Source: Streptomyces venezuelae ATCC 10712 (GTDB lineage: Bacteria; Actinomycetota; Actinomycetes; Streptomycetales; Streptomycetaceae). Taken from it: DNA of 64,000 nt. The notes under the pieces are model-generated. The model made no database searches, was not told where the DNA came from, and saw nothing but the letters and a program-made list of their open reading frames with translations. Location: assembly GCF_008639165.1 (NCBI RefSeq), contig NZ_CP029197.1, positions 4,030,001-4,094,000 of the forward strand, in the 5' to 3' direction. The position numbers and the translations under genes were made by a program. Each line of letters begins with the position of its first letter. Position 1 is the first letter of the stretch. Of the stretch, positions 53,766 to 63,434 are shown in pieces.

Positions 53766-53864
53766 AAACCCTCTGGTAGGAACACGTGGAAACCGGCATG
53801 GAGCGGACGCGGTAAGGGCCGTGCCAGCGATCACTGGCAATTTGCGTACCCCCGGGTAGTGACA

Positions 53865-53876
53865 TACCGCGCGGTA
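53865..53876. promoter_or_regulatory. Palindromic site upstream of the acyl-CoA ligase gene
   Basis: TACCGCGCGGTA is a perfect 12-bp palindrome 57 bases before the GTG at 53934. A second dyad, TGCCAG-N6-CTGGCA, is at 53822-53839. Both suit TetR-type acyl-CoA-responsive repressors, which is an inference. Confidence 0.45.
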
Positions 53877-53933
53877 CGTGCGCAGAATCTCCCCACCCTT
53901 TCTGCCACGTAGCGCCCACCGGGAGGACGCCCC

Positions 53934-55586
<1,653 letters not shown>

Positions 55587-55609
55587 TTCCGGAGGCGGGA
55601 CGTACGCGT

Positions 55610-55643
55610 GCGGGGAGGGCTTCGGTGAAGAAGCCCTCCCCGC
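55610..55643. terminator. fadD terminator
   Basis: GCGGGGAGGGCTTC (55610-55623) and GAAGCCCTCCCCGC (55630-55643) form a perfect 14-bp stem with a 6-base loop. Confidence 0.85.
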
Positions 55644-55650
55644 AGGCGCG

Positions 55651-55745
55651 TTCTCGCGCGCCTTGGTCGGTCCGGATCGTTTTCGCGAGCCTTAGTTGGT
55701 CCGGATTGCTTTTCGCGTGCCTTAGTTGGTGCCGATCTTCGCGAG
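55651..55745. repeat. 29-bp tandem repeat copying the 3' end of the PAS-receiver gene
   Basis: Three units (55651-55679, 55680-55709, 55710-55737) share the core CTTAGTTGGT. The right-hand unit contains the gene's own final codons and TAA (55722-55724). Unit two keeps TAA in the same relation; unit one is more diverged. Confidence 0.85.
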
Positions 55746-58700
55746 CAGGTCGACGATCCGGGCCTGGACCTCGGCGCTGTTCGAACGCTCGGCGAGGAAG
55801 AGGACGGTCTCGCCGGAGGACAGCTTCGGCAGCTCCTCCTCGACGAGGTCGGCCGAGGTGTAGACGACGAGCGGGGTGCGGTTGAGCTGCCCGTTCGCCC
55901 GCAGCCAGTCGATGATCCCGGCCCGGCGGCGGCGTACCTGCATCAGGTCCATCACCACCAGGTTCGGCCGGGTCTGGGTGGCCAGCGTGACCGCTTCCGT
56001 GTCCGTGGCCGCGCGCGCGACCTGCATCCCGCGCCGCTCCAGGGTGGCCGCGAGCGCCTCGGCGATGTCCTCGTTCTCCTCGATGAGCAGGACCCGCGAC
56101 GGGTGCTGCTCGCTGTCGCGCGGTGCGAGGGCCTTGAGGAGTACGGCCGGATCGGCGCCGTACGCGGCCTCCCGGGTCGCCTGCCCGAGCCCGGCCGCGA
56201 GCAGGACGGGCACCTCGGCGGCGACGGCGGCCTGACGGAGCGACTGGAGCGCGGTACGGGTGATGGGACCGGTCAGCGGGTCGACGAAGAGCGCGGCCGG
56301 GAAGGCGGCGATCTGCGCGTCGACCTCCTCGCGGGAGTGCACGATCACCGGCCGGTAGCCACGGTCGCTGAGCGCCTGCTGGGTGGAGACGTCCGGCGCG
56401 GGCCAGACGAGTAGCCGGCGCGGGTTGTCCAGGGGCTCCGGGGGCAGTTCGTCGTCGACGGGCCGCGGTGCGGGCCGGTTGGCGACCTCGACGGCGCCGC
56501 CGGGGCCGTCGAGCGGCTCCGGACCCTCGGCGGAGCCTGCGGCGGGCGCCCCTATGGCGTACGCGCGTCCCTCGGACGCGGCGGGCACGAGCCCGAGCGA
56601 CGACTCGGCCGCCGGGGCGGACGCCGTCTCGGCCTGCGGGTGCGGCCGGGCCTCGCCGCCGACGGCCGGCGGGTCGACCTCCGGCGGGGTGGCGAGCTTC
56701 CGCCGCCGCCCGGAGCCGTTGGAGGGCGCGCCGTGGGCCACGGGAGGTGCGGCCGGGGCGGGTGTGGGACCGGCGGCCGGTGCGGACGGAGTCTGGGCCG
56801 CGGACGCCGGGGGAACGAAGGGCACACCCTGCCCGAGGGTGCGGACGCTGAACGCCCGACCCTGCGTCGAGTCCTTCGGCACGGGCGCAGGCGTCGACGT
56901 CGGCGTCGGCGCCTGCGTCGGCATGGACATCGGCATCGGCAACTCGGGCGGCAGCGGTACGGAACCGGTGCCGGTCCCCGAACCGGAGCTGGTGCTGTTC
57001 CGCGGCTCCTCCGGCGGCGGAGGCGTGACGGCCCGGCGCCGCCCGGTCGGCCCGGCCTGAAGCCCGGCCTGCTGGTTCGCCTGCGGGCCCGTCTCCGGGT
57101 CCGCCTGCGGCAGGTGCGGGTGCGGTACGTGCGGAGGGGGCTGCGGAGGCGTGTGATCCGCGCCCGGGACGCCCTGTACGGCCTCGTGCTGACCCTCGTC
57201 CGAGACGGGCAGCACCCCGCCCGGCCCGGCATACGGAGGCGCGACAGGCCCGGCGTACGGGGGTGCGACAGGCCCGGCGTACGGAGGCGCGACGGGCCCG
57301 GCCGTCGAGTCGGCGACCGGCTCGTCGGGACGGTCGGCCTCGGCGGGCGGCAGCGCGAACGGCGTCCGGGGCCCGGCCTCGGCCGCCGCCGCCCGCTCCT
57401 GCGCGGCGGCGAGGGCCCGCCTGCGGCGCCCGCTCGGCTGCCCCTCGGGCGCGGACACGGGGGCGACCTCGGTGGACGCGACGGCCGGCAGGGCGCGGGC
57501 CAGGGCCGGAGCGGCGGAAGGGGCGGAAGCTCCGGTGGGCTCCACCGCGACACCCTGTGGCGGCACCGCGGCGCCGAGCGCCGCCCGCCCCTGCGCACCC
57601 TCCGCGGCGGTCACCACGGAGCCCTCGGCGGGCCGCCCGCGGCGCCGCCCGGTCGGCTCGACGCCCGGGGCGCCGGAACCGGCCGCACCGGCGGCCGCAT
57701 CGGCCACCGACGGTGCGGAGGCGTGCTGCTGGGCCGGAATCAGCTCGGCGGGTCCGCCGGTGGCCTCTCCGGTACGGGCCCGGCGGCGGCCGCTGGGCTC
57801 GGCGAGGCCCTCGGGGGCGACGGGGCTCTCCAGGAAGGCGTCCGTGGAGGCCCGCCGGGCCCGCCGCCGCCCGCCACCGGAGGTCTCCGAGGAATCGCCG
57901 GCGGCGGGGAGGGAAGCGACAGCGGCCGAAGCGGAAGCGGGGGCCGGTACAGGAGCCGAAGCCGGGGCCGGCACAGGGGCCGGGGCCGGAGCCGAGACGG
58001 GCGGGGAGGCCTGCGCGGGCAGCGCGAGCGCCTCCCGGCCCCCACCACCGCCTCGCCCACCGCCCACGGGCCCACTGACTCCCCCGGCAGCCGAGCCGGT
58101 CCCGGCAGCCGAGCCGGTCCCGACGGCCGTTCCTGTGGCCGGGCCGCCCGTCGGGCCCTCAGGCTGCCGCTCCGTCGCCGGGACCGTGCCCCGGCCGGCG
58201 CCGAGCGGGACCTCCAGGACGTACGCGCCGCCACTCGTCCCCGGCACCTCGTGGGTCTGCACGACACCGCCGTGCGCGGCCACGATGCCCCGCACGACCG
58301 GCCCGTGGACCGGGTCGCCGCCCGCGTACGGGCCGCGGACCTCGATGCGTACGACATCGCCCCGCTGGGCGGCCGCGACGACGATCGTGGAGTCGGCCGG
58401 GGCGGCGCCGGGGGCCACGGCCCGGTTCTTGCCGGTCGCGTCGACGCCGGCGACGTCCGCGACGAGGTGCGCGAGCGCCGTCGCGAGGCGGGCGGCGTCG
58501 ACCTCGGCCTCGACGGGCGGCGCGTGCACGGCGAACTGGGCGCGGCCGGGACCGATCAGGTCGACGGCCCCGTCGATGCCCGCCGTCACGACCCCGTCGA
58601 GGAGCGCGACGCGCTTGTCCAGGGTCTCCGCGCCGGAGTCCAGGCGCTGGTAGCCGAGGACGTTGTCGACGAGCGCCGTCATCCGGGCGTACCCGGCGGC

Positions 58701-59774
58701 GAGGTGGTGCAGGACCTGGTTGGCCTCGGGCCAGAGCTGGCCGGCGTCGTCGGCGGCGAGCGCCCCGAGCTGGGTGCGCAGCTCCATCAGGGGGCCGCGC
58801 AGCGACTCGGCGAGGACGGCCGTGAGCTGCTCGTGCCGGGCGGCGAGGGAGGCGTACCGCTCCTGCTGCGCCTCCCGTTCGGCGGCGGCGCGCTCGGCAC
58901 GGTCGGCGAGTTCGGCGGCGTTCCGCTCGGTGAGTTCCTTGATCGCGGCGGCGTGTTCCTCGACGAGCTGCTCGTACGGCCTGCGGTCGGTGAAGGTCAT
59001 GACGGCGCCGACGAGCTGGTCGCCGTCGCGGACCGGGGCGGTCGTGAGGTCGACCGGCACCCGCTCGCCCTTCTTCGCCCAGAGGACCTGCCCGCGGACG
59101 CGGTGCTTGCGGCCCGACTTGAGGGTGTCGGCGAGCGGCGACTCCTCGTACGGGAAGGGCTCGCCGTCGGCCCGCTTGTCGAGGATCAGCGGGTGGAGCT
59201 CCTGGCCGCCGAGTTCACCGGCGCGGTAACCGAGGATCTGGGCCGCGGCGGGGTTGACGAGGACGACCCGGCCGTCGGTGTCGGTGCCGACGACGCCCTC
59301 GGCCGCGGCGCGCAGGATCATCTCGGTCTGCCGCTGCGAACGGGCCAGTTCGGCCTCGGTGTCGAGGGTGCCGGTGAGGTCGCGGACGACCAGCATGAGC
59401 AGCTCGTCGCCGGTGTAGCCGCCGTACGAGTCGTAGGCCTCGCGGCCGTCCTCGAGGCTGGCGCTGGTCACCTCGACGGGGAACTCGCTGCCGTCCGTAC
59501 GGCGGGCGATCATCCGGGTCGGCTTGGTACGGCCCCGCTCGTCGGTGCCCTCGGGGCGGCGCATGGAGCCGGGGATGAGGCGCGAGTCGAAGGCCGGCAG
59601 CAGGTCGAGCAGACCGCGCCCGACGAGCGCGGTGCCAGGGGTCTCGAACATGCCGAGGGCGATGGTGTTGGCGTTGACGACCGTGCCGTTGCAGTTGACG
59701 AGCACGAGGCCGTCGGGGAGGGCGTCGAGTATGGCTGCGAGGCGAGCAGCGCCCCGGGATGGCCTGCTGCTCAC
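55722..59774 (-). CDS. PAS-PAS hybrid histidine kinase-like protein with degenerate kinase motifs
   Basis: The 1350-residue protein has two PAS domains (residues about 10-130 and 145-265), a coiled coil, a DHp-like helix region (about 318-385), a HATPase-like region (about 385-530), a 550-residue Pro/Ala/Gly-rich linker with six basic GRRR motifs (such as PSGRRRARTG and GSGRRRKLATPP) and two receiver-like domains (about 1110-1215 and 1220-1345). The H-box reads AESLRGPL where SHELRTPL is expected, so the phosphoacceptor His is Glu, and N-box and DxGxG are not conserved. The last receiver keeps an Asp in VVMDLM. Signalling is probably by PAS sensing and protein contacts. GGGAGG precedes GTG 59774. 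Confidence 0.85.
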   Translation of the reverse strand: MSSRPSRGAARLAAILDALPDGLVLVNCNGTVVNANTIALGMFETPGTALVGRGLLDLLPAFDSRLIPGSMRRPEGTDERGRTKPTRMIARRTDGSEFPVEVTSASLEDGREAYDSYGGYTGDELLMLVVRDLTGTLDTEAELARSQRQTEMILRAAAEGVVGTDTDGRVVLVNPAAAQILGYRAGELGGQELHPLILDKRADGEPFPYEESPLADTLKSGRKHRVRGQVLWAKKGERVPVDLTTAPVRDGDQLVGAVMTFTDRRPYEQLVEEHAAAIKELTERNAAELADRAERAAAEREAQQERYASLAARHEQLTAVLAESLRGPLMELRTQLGALAADDAGQLWPEANQVLHHLAAGYARMTALVDNVLGYQRLDSGAETLDKRVALLDGVVTAGIDGAVDLIGPGRAQFAVHAPPVEAEVDAARLATALAHLVADVAGVDATGKNRAVAPGAAPADSTIVVAAAQRGDVVRIEVRGPYAGGDPVHGPVVRGIVAAHGGVVQTHEVPGTSGGAYVLEVPLGAGRGTVPATERQPEGPTGGPATGTAVGTGSAAGTGSAAGGVSGPVGGGRGGGGGREALALPAQASPPVSAPAPAPVPAPASAPVPAPASASAAVASLPAAGDSSETSGGGRRRARRASTDAFLESPVAPEGLAEPSGRRRARTGEATGGPAELIPAQQHASAPSVADAAAGAAGSGAPGVEPTGRRRGRPAEGSVVTAAEGAQGRAALGAAVPPQGVAVEPTGASAPSAAPALARALPAVASTEVAPVSAPEGQPSGRRRRALAAAQERAAAAEAGPRTPFALPPAEADRPDEPVADSTAGPVAPPYAGPVAPPYAGPVAPPYAGPGGVLPVSDEGQHEAVQGVPGADHTPPQPPPHVPHPHLPQADPETGPQANQQAGLQAGPTGRRRAVTPPPPEEPRNSTSSGSGTGTGSVPLPPELPMPMSMPTQAPTPTSTPAPVPKDSTQGRAFSVRTLGQGVPFVPPASAAQTPSAPAAGPTPAPAAPPVAHGAPSNGSGRRRKLATPPEVDPPAVGGEARPHPQAETASAPAAESSLGLVPAASEGRAYAIGAPAAGSAEGPEPLDGPGGAVEVANRPAPRPVDDELPPEPLDNPRRLLVWPAPDVSTQQALSDRGYRPVIVHSREEVDAQIAAFPAALFVDPLTGPITRTALQSLRQAAVAAEVPVLLAAGLGQATREAAYGADPAVLLKALAPRDSEQHPSRVLLIEENEDIAEALAATLERRGMQVARAATDTEAVTLATQTRPNLVVMDLMQVRRRRAGIIDWLRANGQLNRTPLVVYTSADLVEEELPKLSSGETVLFLAERSNSAEVQARIVDLLAKIGTN

Positions 59775-59918
59775 GACGACGTTCCTCCCTGACGCACTGC
59801 ACGTGCATGCCTATCGGCCGGCCGGCCCCATCTTGCCCCTCGGGCCGCACCCTGTCACGGAAGGGAGTCTAAGGGAGCCTCCGGGGGGAGACCCAGGTCT
59901 CATCCTTCCCATCCCGTC

Positions 59919-60344
59919 TCATCCCCGGACAAGAGGAAGGACCGGCTCCAGATTCTCCCAGCGGTCGATCTCGCAGCCGTTGGCCCGGGAGAAGCGGGCG
60001 TCGACGGTGCGGCCCTGCCAGGTGCCGGTGATGTGCGCGACGGCGGGACCGCCGTATACCTGCGTGCAGAACTGGTCGGCGGGGACGGGCTTGAACGGGT
60101 TCGCGCCCTCCTTCGCGAGCTGCCCGAGCCGCTCGCAGGCGTCCTCACGGGCGGGGTGGTTGCCGCCGGGCCGGTCGTCACACGTCAGCTCGAAGGTGCC
60201 GTCGGCGCTCGGGTCCCCGCTTTCGGCGACCGTCACGGTCAGCGTCTCGGGCGCCGAGAGCAGCGGCAGCGGCGGCAGCGGCCCGAACCCGGCGGAACCG
60301 GCGGCGGCGGTGGCGAGGGACGCGAGGACGAGGCGGCGCAGCAT
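59919..60344 (-). CDS. Subtilisin inhibitor-like secreted protein (SSI family)
   Basis: A 141-residue precursor: a Sec signal (LRRLVLASLATAAAGSAG) and a SSI domain with the four expected Cys, in ELTCDD, REDACERL, DQFCTQVYGG and ANGCEID. The reactive loop, CPMVYDP in the prototype SSI, is CTQVYGG here, so the P1 residue would be Gln rather than Met or Lys. SSI proteins inhibit subtilisin-like and trypsin-like proteases in the culture medium and are abundant in Streptomyces. GGAGATCC lies 6 bases before ATG 60344. It is upstream of the PAS-receiver gene, 144 bases away. Confidence 0.9.
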   Translation of the reverse strand: MLRRLVLASLATAAAGSAGFGPLPPLPLLSAPETLTVTVAESGDPSADGTFELTCDDRPGGNHPAREDACERLGQLAKEGANPFKPVPADQFCTQVYGGPAVAHITGTWQGRTVDARFSRANGCEIDRWENLEPVLPLVRG

Positions 60345-60611
60345 ACGGATCTCCAGGAGCGGGAGCGGGCTGTACGACGGGCGCGGGGTGCACGAGACGC
60401 CCGCCCCCTCTAACGCTCCGGGCGCCGGGGCGTTGCGCAACCGGGGTGCGCCGGGCGGGGACGGGGCCCGACGGCCGGCCGCGGGCGGCACGAGGGGGCT
60501 CGGGGCTTTGCCCTCGACCCCGGAGGACTAGTACGGTGAGAATCGATTGGTGACAGCCGGTTCGCCTGTGTCATCATCTGCACGCACCACCCGCGTATGC
60601 GCGAGGTGCAT

Positions 60612-60702
60612 GGAGGCGTCGCCTAGTCCGGTCTATGGCGCCGCACTGCTAATGCGGTTTGGGTCTTAAAGCCCATCGAGGGTTCAAATCCCTCCGCCTC
60701 CG
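60612..60702 (+). tRNA. tRNA-Ser (GCT)
   Basis: A 91-nucleotide class II tRNA: acceptor GGAGGCG pairs with CGCCTCC, the anticodon loop CTGCTAA has GCT and a long variable arm follows. T arm GGTTCAAATCC is regular. CCA is not encoded. It reads AGC and AGU codons. Confidence 0.97.
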
Positions 60703-60708
60703 CCCCTA

Positions 60709-60741
60709 CCGAAGCCCCGGCCCCCAAGGCCGGGGCTTCGG
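60709..60741. terminator. tRNA-Ser (GCT) terminator
   Basis: CCGAAGCCCCGGCC (60709-60722) and GGCCGGGGCTTCGG (60728-60741) form a perfect 14-bp stem with a 5-base loop. Confidence 0.88.
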
Positions 60742-60869
60742 CCGTTCCGAACCGACATACGAACCGCCCGAACGGCCCCACGAAGAGCACCACCGCCCTC
60801 CGCACCACTCCCCCCCACTCCCGCCCCGCAGGACGTTTCCGCAGGTCACAAGGGGTGGGGCAATCGGAT

Positions 60870-60898
60870 TTCACATGACGGCGGCAGTCATGTAATGT
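60870..60898 (+). promoter_or_regulatory. Candidate promoter of tRNA-Arg, with a palindrome in the spacer
   Basis: TTCACA (60870-60875) and TAATGT (60893-60898) are 17 bases apart, about 60 bases upstream of the tRNA. Between them ACATGAC-N7-GTCATGT (60873-60893) is a perfect dyad that spans the spacer. It could be an operator that controls tRNA synthesis. Confidence 0.6.
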
Positions 60899-60958
60899 TC
60901 TTCCTGTCGCCGCGAGCGGGTCGAAAGACCGGGGAGCGAAGACAAAACAAAAGAACAA

Positions 60959-61031
60959 GCACTCGTAGCTTAACGGATAGAGCATCTGACTACGGATCAG
61001 AAGGTTGCAGGTTCGAATCCTGCCGAGTGCA
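60959..61031 (+). tRNA. tRNA-Arg (ACG)
   Basis: A 73-nucleotide tRNA: acceptor GCACTCG pairs with CGAGTGC, anticodon loop CTACGGA with ACG and T arm GGTTCGAATCC. The A at the wobble position is normally deaminated to inosine. CCA is not encoded. The 3' end is duplicated at 62335, marking an integration-type scar. Confidence 0.97.
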
Positions 61032-61075
61032 CACAGGTGAGAGGCCCGGACGAGAGTCCGGGCCTCTTGCGTTTC
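61026..61075 (+). repeat. Left copy of direct repeat at tRNA-Arg (attachment-like)
   Basis: AGTGCACACAGGT (61026-61038) begins in the tRNA 3' end and is followed by the terminator and CCTCTTGCGTTT. The same order occurs at 62335-62384. Confidence 0.65.
61040..61067 (+). terminator. tRNA-Arg terminator
   Basis: AGAGGCCCGGAC (61040-61051), loop GAGA, GTCCGGGCCTCT (61056-61067), then TTGCGTTT. Confidence 0.88.
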
Positions 61076-61203
61076 CGGGCCGTACAGCAGCGAAGTACAG
61101 CAACCGGTCGGGGAGCCGTCCGGTCCTGCCCCGCGGGTAGCGTGTCCGCTCATGTCGCGTCGGGGTGGGGGACAAGGCGGCGCGTCCGATCGGGAGGGGG
61201 CAT

Positions 61204-61866
61204 ATGAGGTTCAAAGCTGGAGTAGCGGGCCTGACCGCTGTAGTGATGGCGGCCTTGGCAGGGTGCGGGGCCCAGGCAGCCGGGGACCCGGAGGGCACGG
61301 AACGAGTGGCGCCGTCGAGCACCGTTCCGCCGAGCACCGCTCCGGCGAGGGAGAACGTGCGCCTCCCTTCCGCGGAGCTGCAAGGCCGATGGTGGACATG
61401 GGCAGCCTCGGAGCCCGACGCGACCAATCCTGTCGCCGACACGGACGGGAGCGCGTGCGGACGCAACCAACCGCACGACGTGTGGTTCCTGGCCGGAACC
61501 TTCGGCGGTCAGGTCAAGCGCGCGTGCGAGGTTCCCAGCGGGCGTCCGATTGCTGCGCCTGTCGTCAATACCTTCGGAGACCCTCAGAACTGTGAGGCCT
61601 TCATGAGCAGTGCGCAGGGGACCGTGCTCCTCGACGGCAAGGTGGTCGAGCCGGAGACCTACAGAGGCGAGTCGATCACGGTGCAAGGAGCCCAAGGCAA
61701 CCCGCTCACCGGGGAGGAAGGGCGCTTTGCGGCTACAGGATGCGGCCTGTGGGTGCAGTTGCCACCCCTCGCTTCCGGGAAGCACTCCCTGAAGATCCGT
61801 GGACGGTCAGGCGACTTCTCGACCGGTGTGGACTACACGTTGACCGTCGCCGCCTCGTCGGCCTAG
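61204..61866 (+). CDS. Lipoprotein of unknown function in the tRNA-Arg islet
   Basis: A 220-residue lipoprotein: signal MRFKAGVAGLTAVVMAALAG followed by the lipobox Cys (ALAGC). A Ser/Pro linker precedes a globular domain with four more Cys (GSACGRN, RACEVP, QNCEAF and ATGCGLW), likely two disulfides, and a beta-rich end. I do not recognise the family. Third-position G/C use is lower than in neighbours and codons such as AAA, GCT, GGA and GTA are used in the signal, suggesting acquisition. It lies inside the direct-repeat-bounded islet. Confidence 0.7.
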   Translation: MRFKAGVAGLTAVVMAALAGCGAQAAGDPEGTERVAPSSTVPPSTAPARENVRLPSAELQGRWWTWAASEPDATNPVADTDGSACGRNQPHDVWFLAGTFGGQVKRACEVPSGRPIAAPVVNTFGDPQNCEAFMSSAQGTVLLDGKVVEPETYRGESITVQGAQGNPLTGEEGRFAATGCGLWVQLPPLASGKHSLKIRGRSGDFSTGVDYTLTVAASSA

Positions 61867-61987
61867 GCGAGCCGCATGGAGAAGGGGCCCTGGGCACACT
61901 CGGGCTGACGCAAGGTCGAGAAGGCCGGCACCTGCAACGAGTGGTTGGCGAGGCTCTACAGGCTGGCCCCGGGGTATGGTCCAGGCC

Positions 61988-62191
61988 ATGTCCGGTGGCC
62001 CTCCCATCTGCCCCGAGTGCGACCAGCCGATGAAGTTCGGAGGTTGGGCTCTTATGGAGCGCGAAGAAGATGGCAAGCGGACGTGCCGCGCCCTGTGGCG
62101 GTGCCCAGGTCGACACCTCTGGTGGCATTGGGCCGACCAGCCGGACGCACCTCTTGATCTCTGCCCGATCCCGCAGGCGTTTGGCAGGTGA
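61988..62191 (+). CDS. Small zinc-ribbon-like protein in the islet
   Basis: A 67-residue protein with CPECDQPMKF, RTCRALWRCPGRHLWWHW and a late DLCPIPQ. The Cys pairs suggest a zinc ribbon with a Trp-rich second half. Codon use (GAA GAA GAT, CTT) is less biased than in the chromosome core. Start ATG 61988 or 61976. No family is known to me. It lies between the lipoprotein gene and the right-hand repeat. Confidence 0.6.
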   Translation: MSGGPPICPECDQPMKFGGWALMEREEDGKRTCRALWRCPGRHLWWHWADQPDAPLDLCPIPQAFGR

Positions 62192-62334
62192 CTCAGCGGT
62201 CGGCCACCGGGCCGTCTCCGGGCCGTGGGAGGGTGATTGAGGACGGCCAACGATGACAGGCCATGACCGCTGAACCGCATGTCAGAGGCCGTCAGCCCAG
62301 GTCGGATAAAGAACCAGGGCAAGAAGTAACCCCA

Positions 62335-62384
62335 AGTGCACACAGGTAAGAGGCCCCGGAGAGATCCGGGGCCTCTTGCGTTTT
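62335..62384 (+). repeat. Right copy of direct repeat (attachment-like)
   Basis: AGTGCACACAGGT (62335-62347), identical over 13 bases to the tRNA-Arg end, followed by an equivalent terminator and CCTCTTGCGTTTT. The preceding bases are not tRNA-like, so only the 3' end is duplicated. Confidence 0.65.
62348..62377 (+). terminator. Terminator in the right-hand repeat
   Basis: AAGAGGCCCCGGA (62348-62360), loop GAGA, TCCGGGGCCTCTT (62365-62377), then GCGTTTT. Stem changes compared with the tRNA-Arg terminator are compensated on both arms, so the structure is kept. Confidence 0.85.
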
Positions 62385-62516
62385 GCTGGTTGGGTCCCCC
62401 GCCTCGGTCGGGGCGTCGGCTGAGTGGGCGACGGGGGCTTCAGCTGTTCGAGTGTCTGGGGCGGGGGGTCGGCGTGGCCGGGTGGGTGGGGTGGGGGGAT
62501 TGGGTCTCATTGCGGC

Positions 62517-62852
62517 ATGAGCGATGGTGATCAGATCAGTCGCGCCGTAACGGAGTCGCTGAGGGGCGTGGGAGACCAGCCCCCTGAAGTGCGGCAGGCC
62601 GTGGCCGCTTCGGCGGCTGCCGCCGCTGTCCGGCGGGTGATCCCGCTGCCGGCCGAGGCGGGTGCCAAGTTGTGGACCATGCTCGTGGGCACGCTGTGCG
62701 TCATCCTCCTCGGCGCCGTGGGCTGCCTCCTCTACGCGGCGCTGAACAAGATGGAGACGGACATGCTGTTCACCGTTTTCAGCTCGTCGCTCTCCGGGTT
62801 GATCGGCCTCTTCGTGCCGCCCCCGGCGGGCCAGTCCGACGGGGGTGCCTGA
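62517..62852 (+). CDS. Small membrane protein, unknown function
   Basis: A 111-residue protein with an acidic soluble N-terminal half (SDGDQISRAVTESLRGVGDQ) and two hydrophobic segments, GAKLWTMLVGTLCVILLGAV and MLFTVFSSSLSGLIGLFV, joined by a short loop. It ends PPPAGQSDGGA. No family is recognised. ATG 62517 is preferred over the longer repetitive frame from 62424. It is just outside the islet. Confidence 0.65.
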   Translation: MSDGDQISRAVTESLRGVGDQPPEVRQAVAASAAAAAVRRVIPLPAEAGAKLWTMLVGTLCVILLGAVGCLLYAALNKMETDMLFTVFSSSLSGLIGLFVPPPAGQSDGGA

Positions 62853-62932
62853 CATCCCTTCCCGACATCACCCTGCGGGTGCGGGTTAGGGTCTGGTGAT
62901 CGTTTTTTCCGTTTGGACGTGGGGGTGGGGGC

Positions 62933-63298
62933 ATGGCGCTCTTCGGGAACGCGCACGCTATCGATCCGGCGCAGGCGCAGCGGGACTTCGCGCGGCTGCT
63001 CGGGCAGGGGGAGCAGGTGCACGCCGCGTACCTGCTGATCCGCGACACGATCTTCTTCACCGACCGGCGGCTCGTGCTGGTCGACAAGCAGGGGATCACC
63101 GGCAAGAAGGTCGAGTACCACTCGATCCCGTACCGCAGCATCACGCACTTCGCCGTCGAGACCGCCGGCACCTTCGACCTCGACGCCGAGCTGAAGATCT
63201 GGATCTCGGGCAGCCAGCTGCCCGTGCAGAAGACCTTCACCAAGGGCGTCGACATCTACGAGGTGCAGGCGATCCTGACGCAGTTCGTCGCCAGGTAG
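62933..63298 (+). CDS. PH-domain (bPH) protein
   Basis: A 121-residue protein matching the bacterial pleckstrin-homology family (PF08000): EQVHAAYLLIRDTIFFTDRR then VLVDKQGITGKKVEYHSIPY, followed by ITHFAVETAGTFDLDAELKIWISG and a C-terminal helix DIYEVQAILTQFVAR. Such proteins bind membranes or proteins; no enzyme activity is known. GTGGGGGC precedes ATG 62933. It ends at a strong terminator. Confidence 0.88.
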   Translation: MALFGNAHAIDPAQAQRDFARLLGQGEQVHAAYLLIRDTIFFTDRRLVLVDKQGITGKKVEYHSIPYRSITHFAVETAGTFDLDAELKIWISGSQLPVQKTFTKGVDIYEVQAILTQFVAR

Positions 63299-63316
63299 GC
63301 CCGACGCGGGCTGAGC

Positions 63317-63358
63317 AGGGGAGGGGTTTCCGGGAGTACGCCCGGGAATCCCTCCCCT
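63317..63358 (+). terminator. Terminator after the PH-domain gene
   Basis: AGGGGAGGGGTTTCCGGG (63317-63334) and CCCGGGAATCCCTCCCCT (63341-63358) form an 18-bp stem with two imperfect positions, followed by TTTT. Confidence 0.85.
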
Positions 63359-63434
63359 TTTGGGTGAACCTGTCTGATTTGAATGTCAGTTGAATATGCC
63401 TTCGTCCTAGCTTGCGAGGCGGAGGTGATGATCG

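Noticed and set aside
56640..59792. Long + strand frame opposite the PAS-receiver gene
   Set aside because: It lies entirely antisense to a gene with clear domains and has no recognisable motif.
60866..60880. Third parS-like site (ATTTCACATGACGG)
   Set aside because: Only about nine of fourteen positions match; the sequence is better explained as the tRNA-Arg promoter and its dyad.
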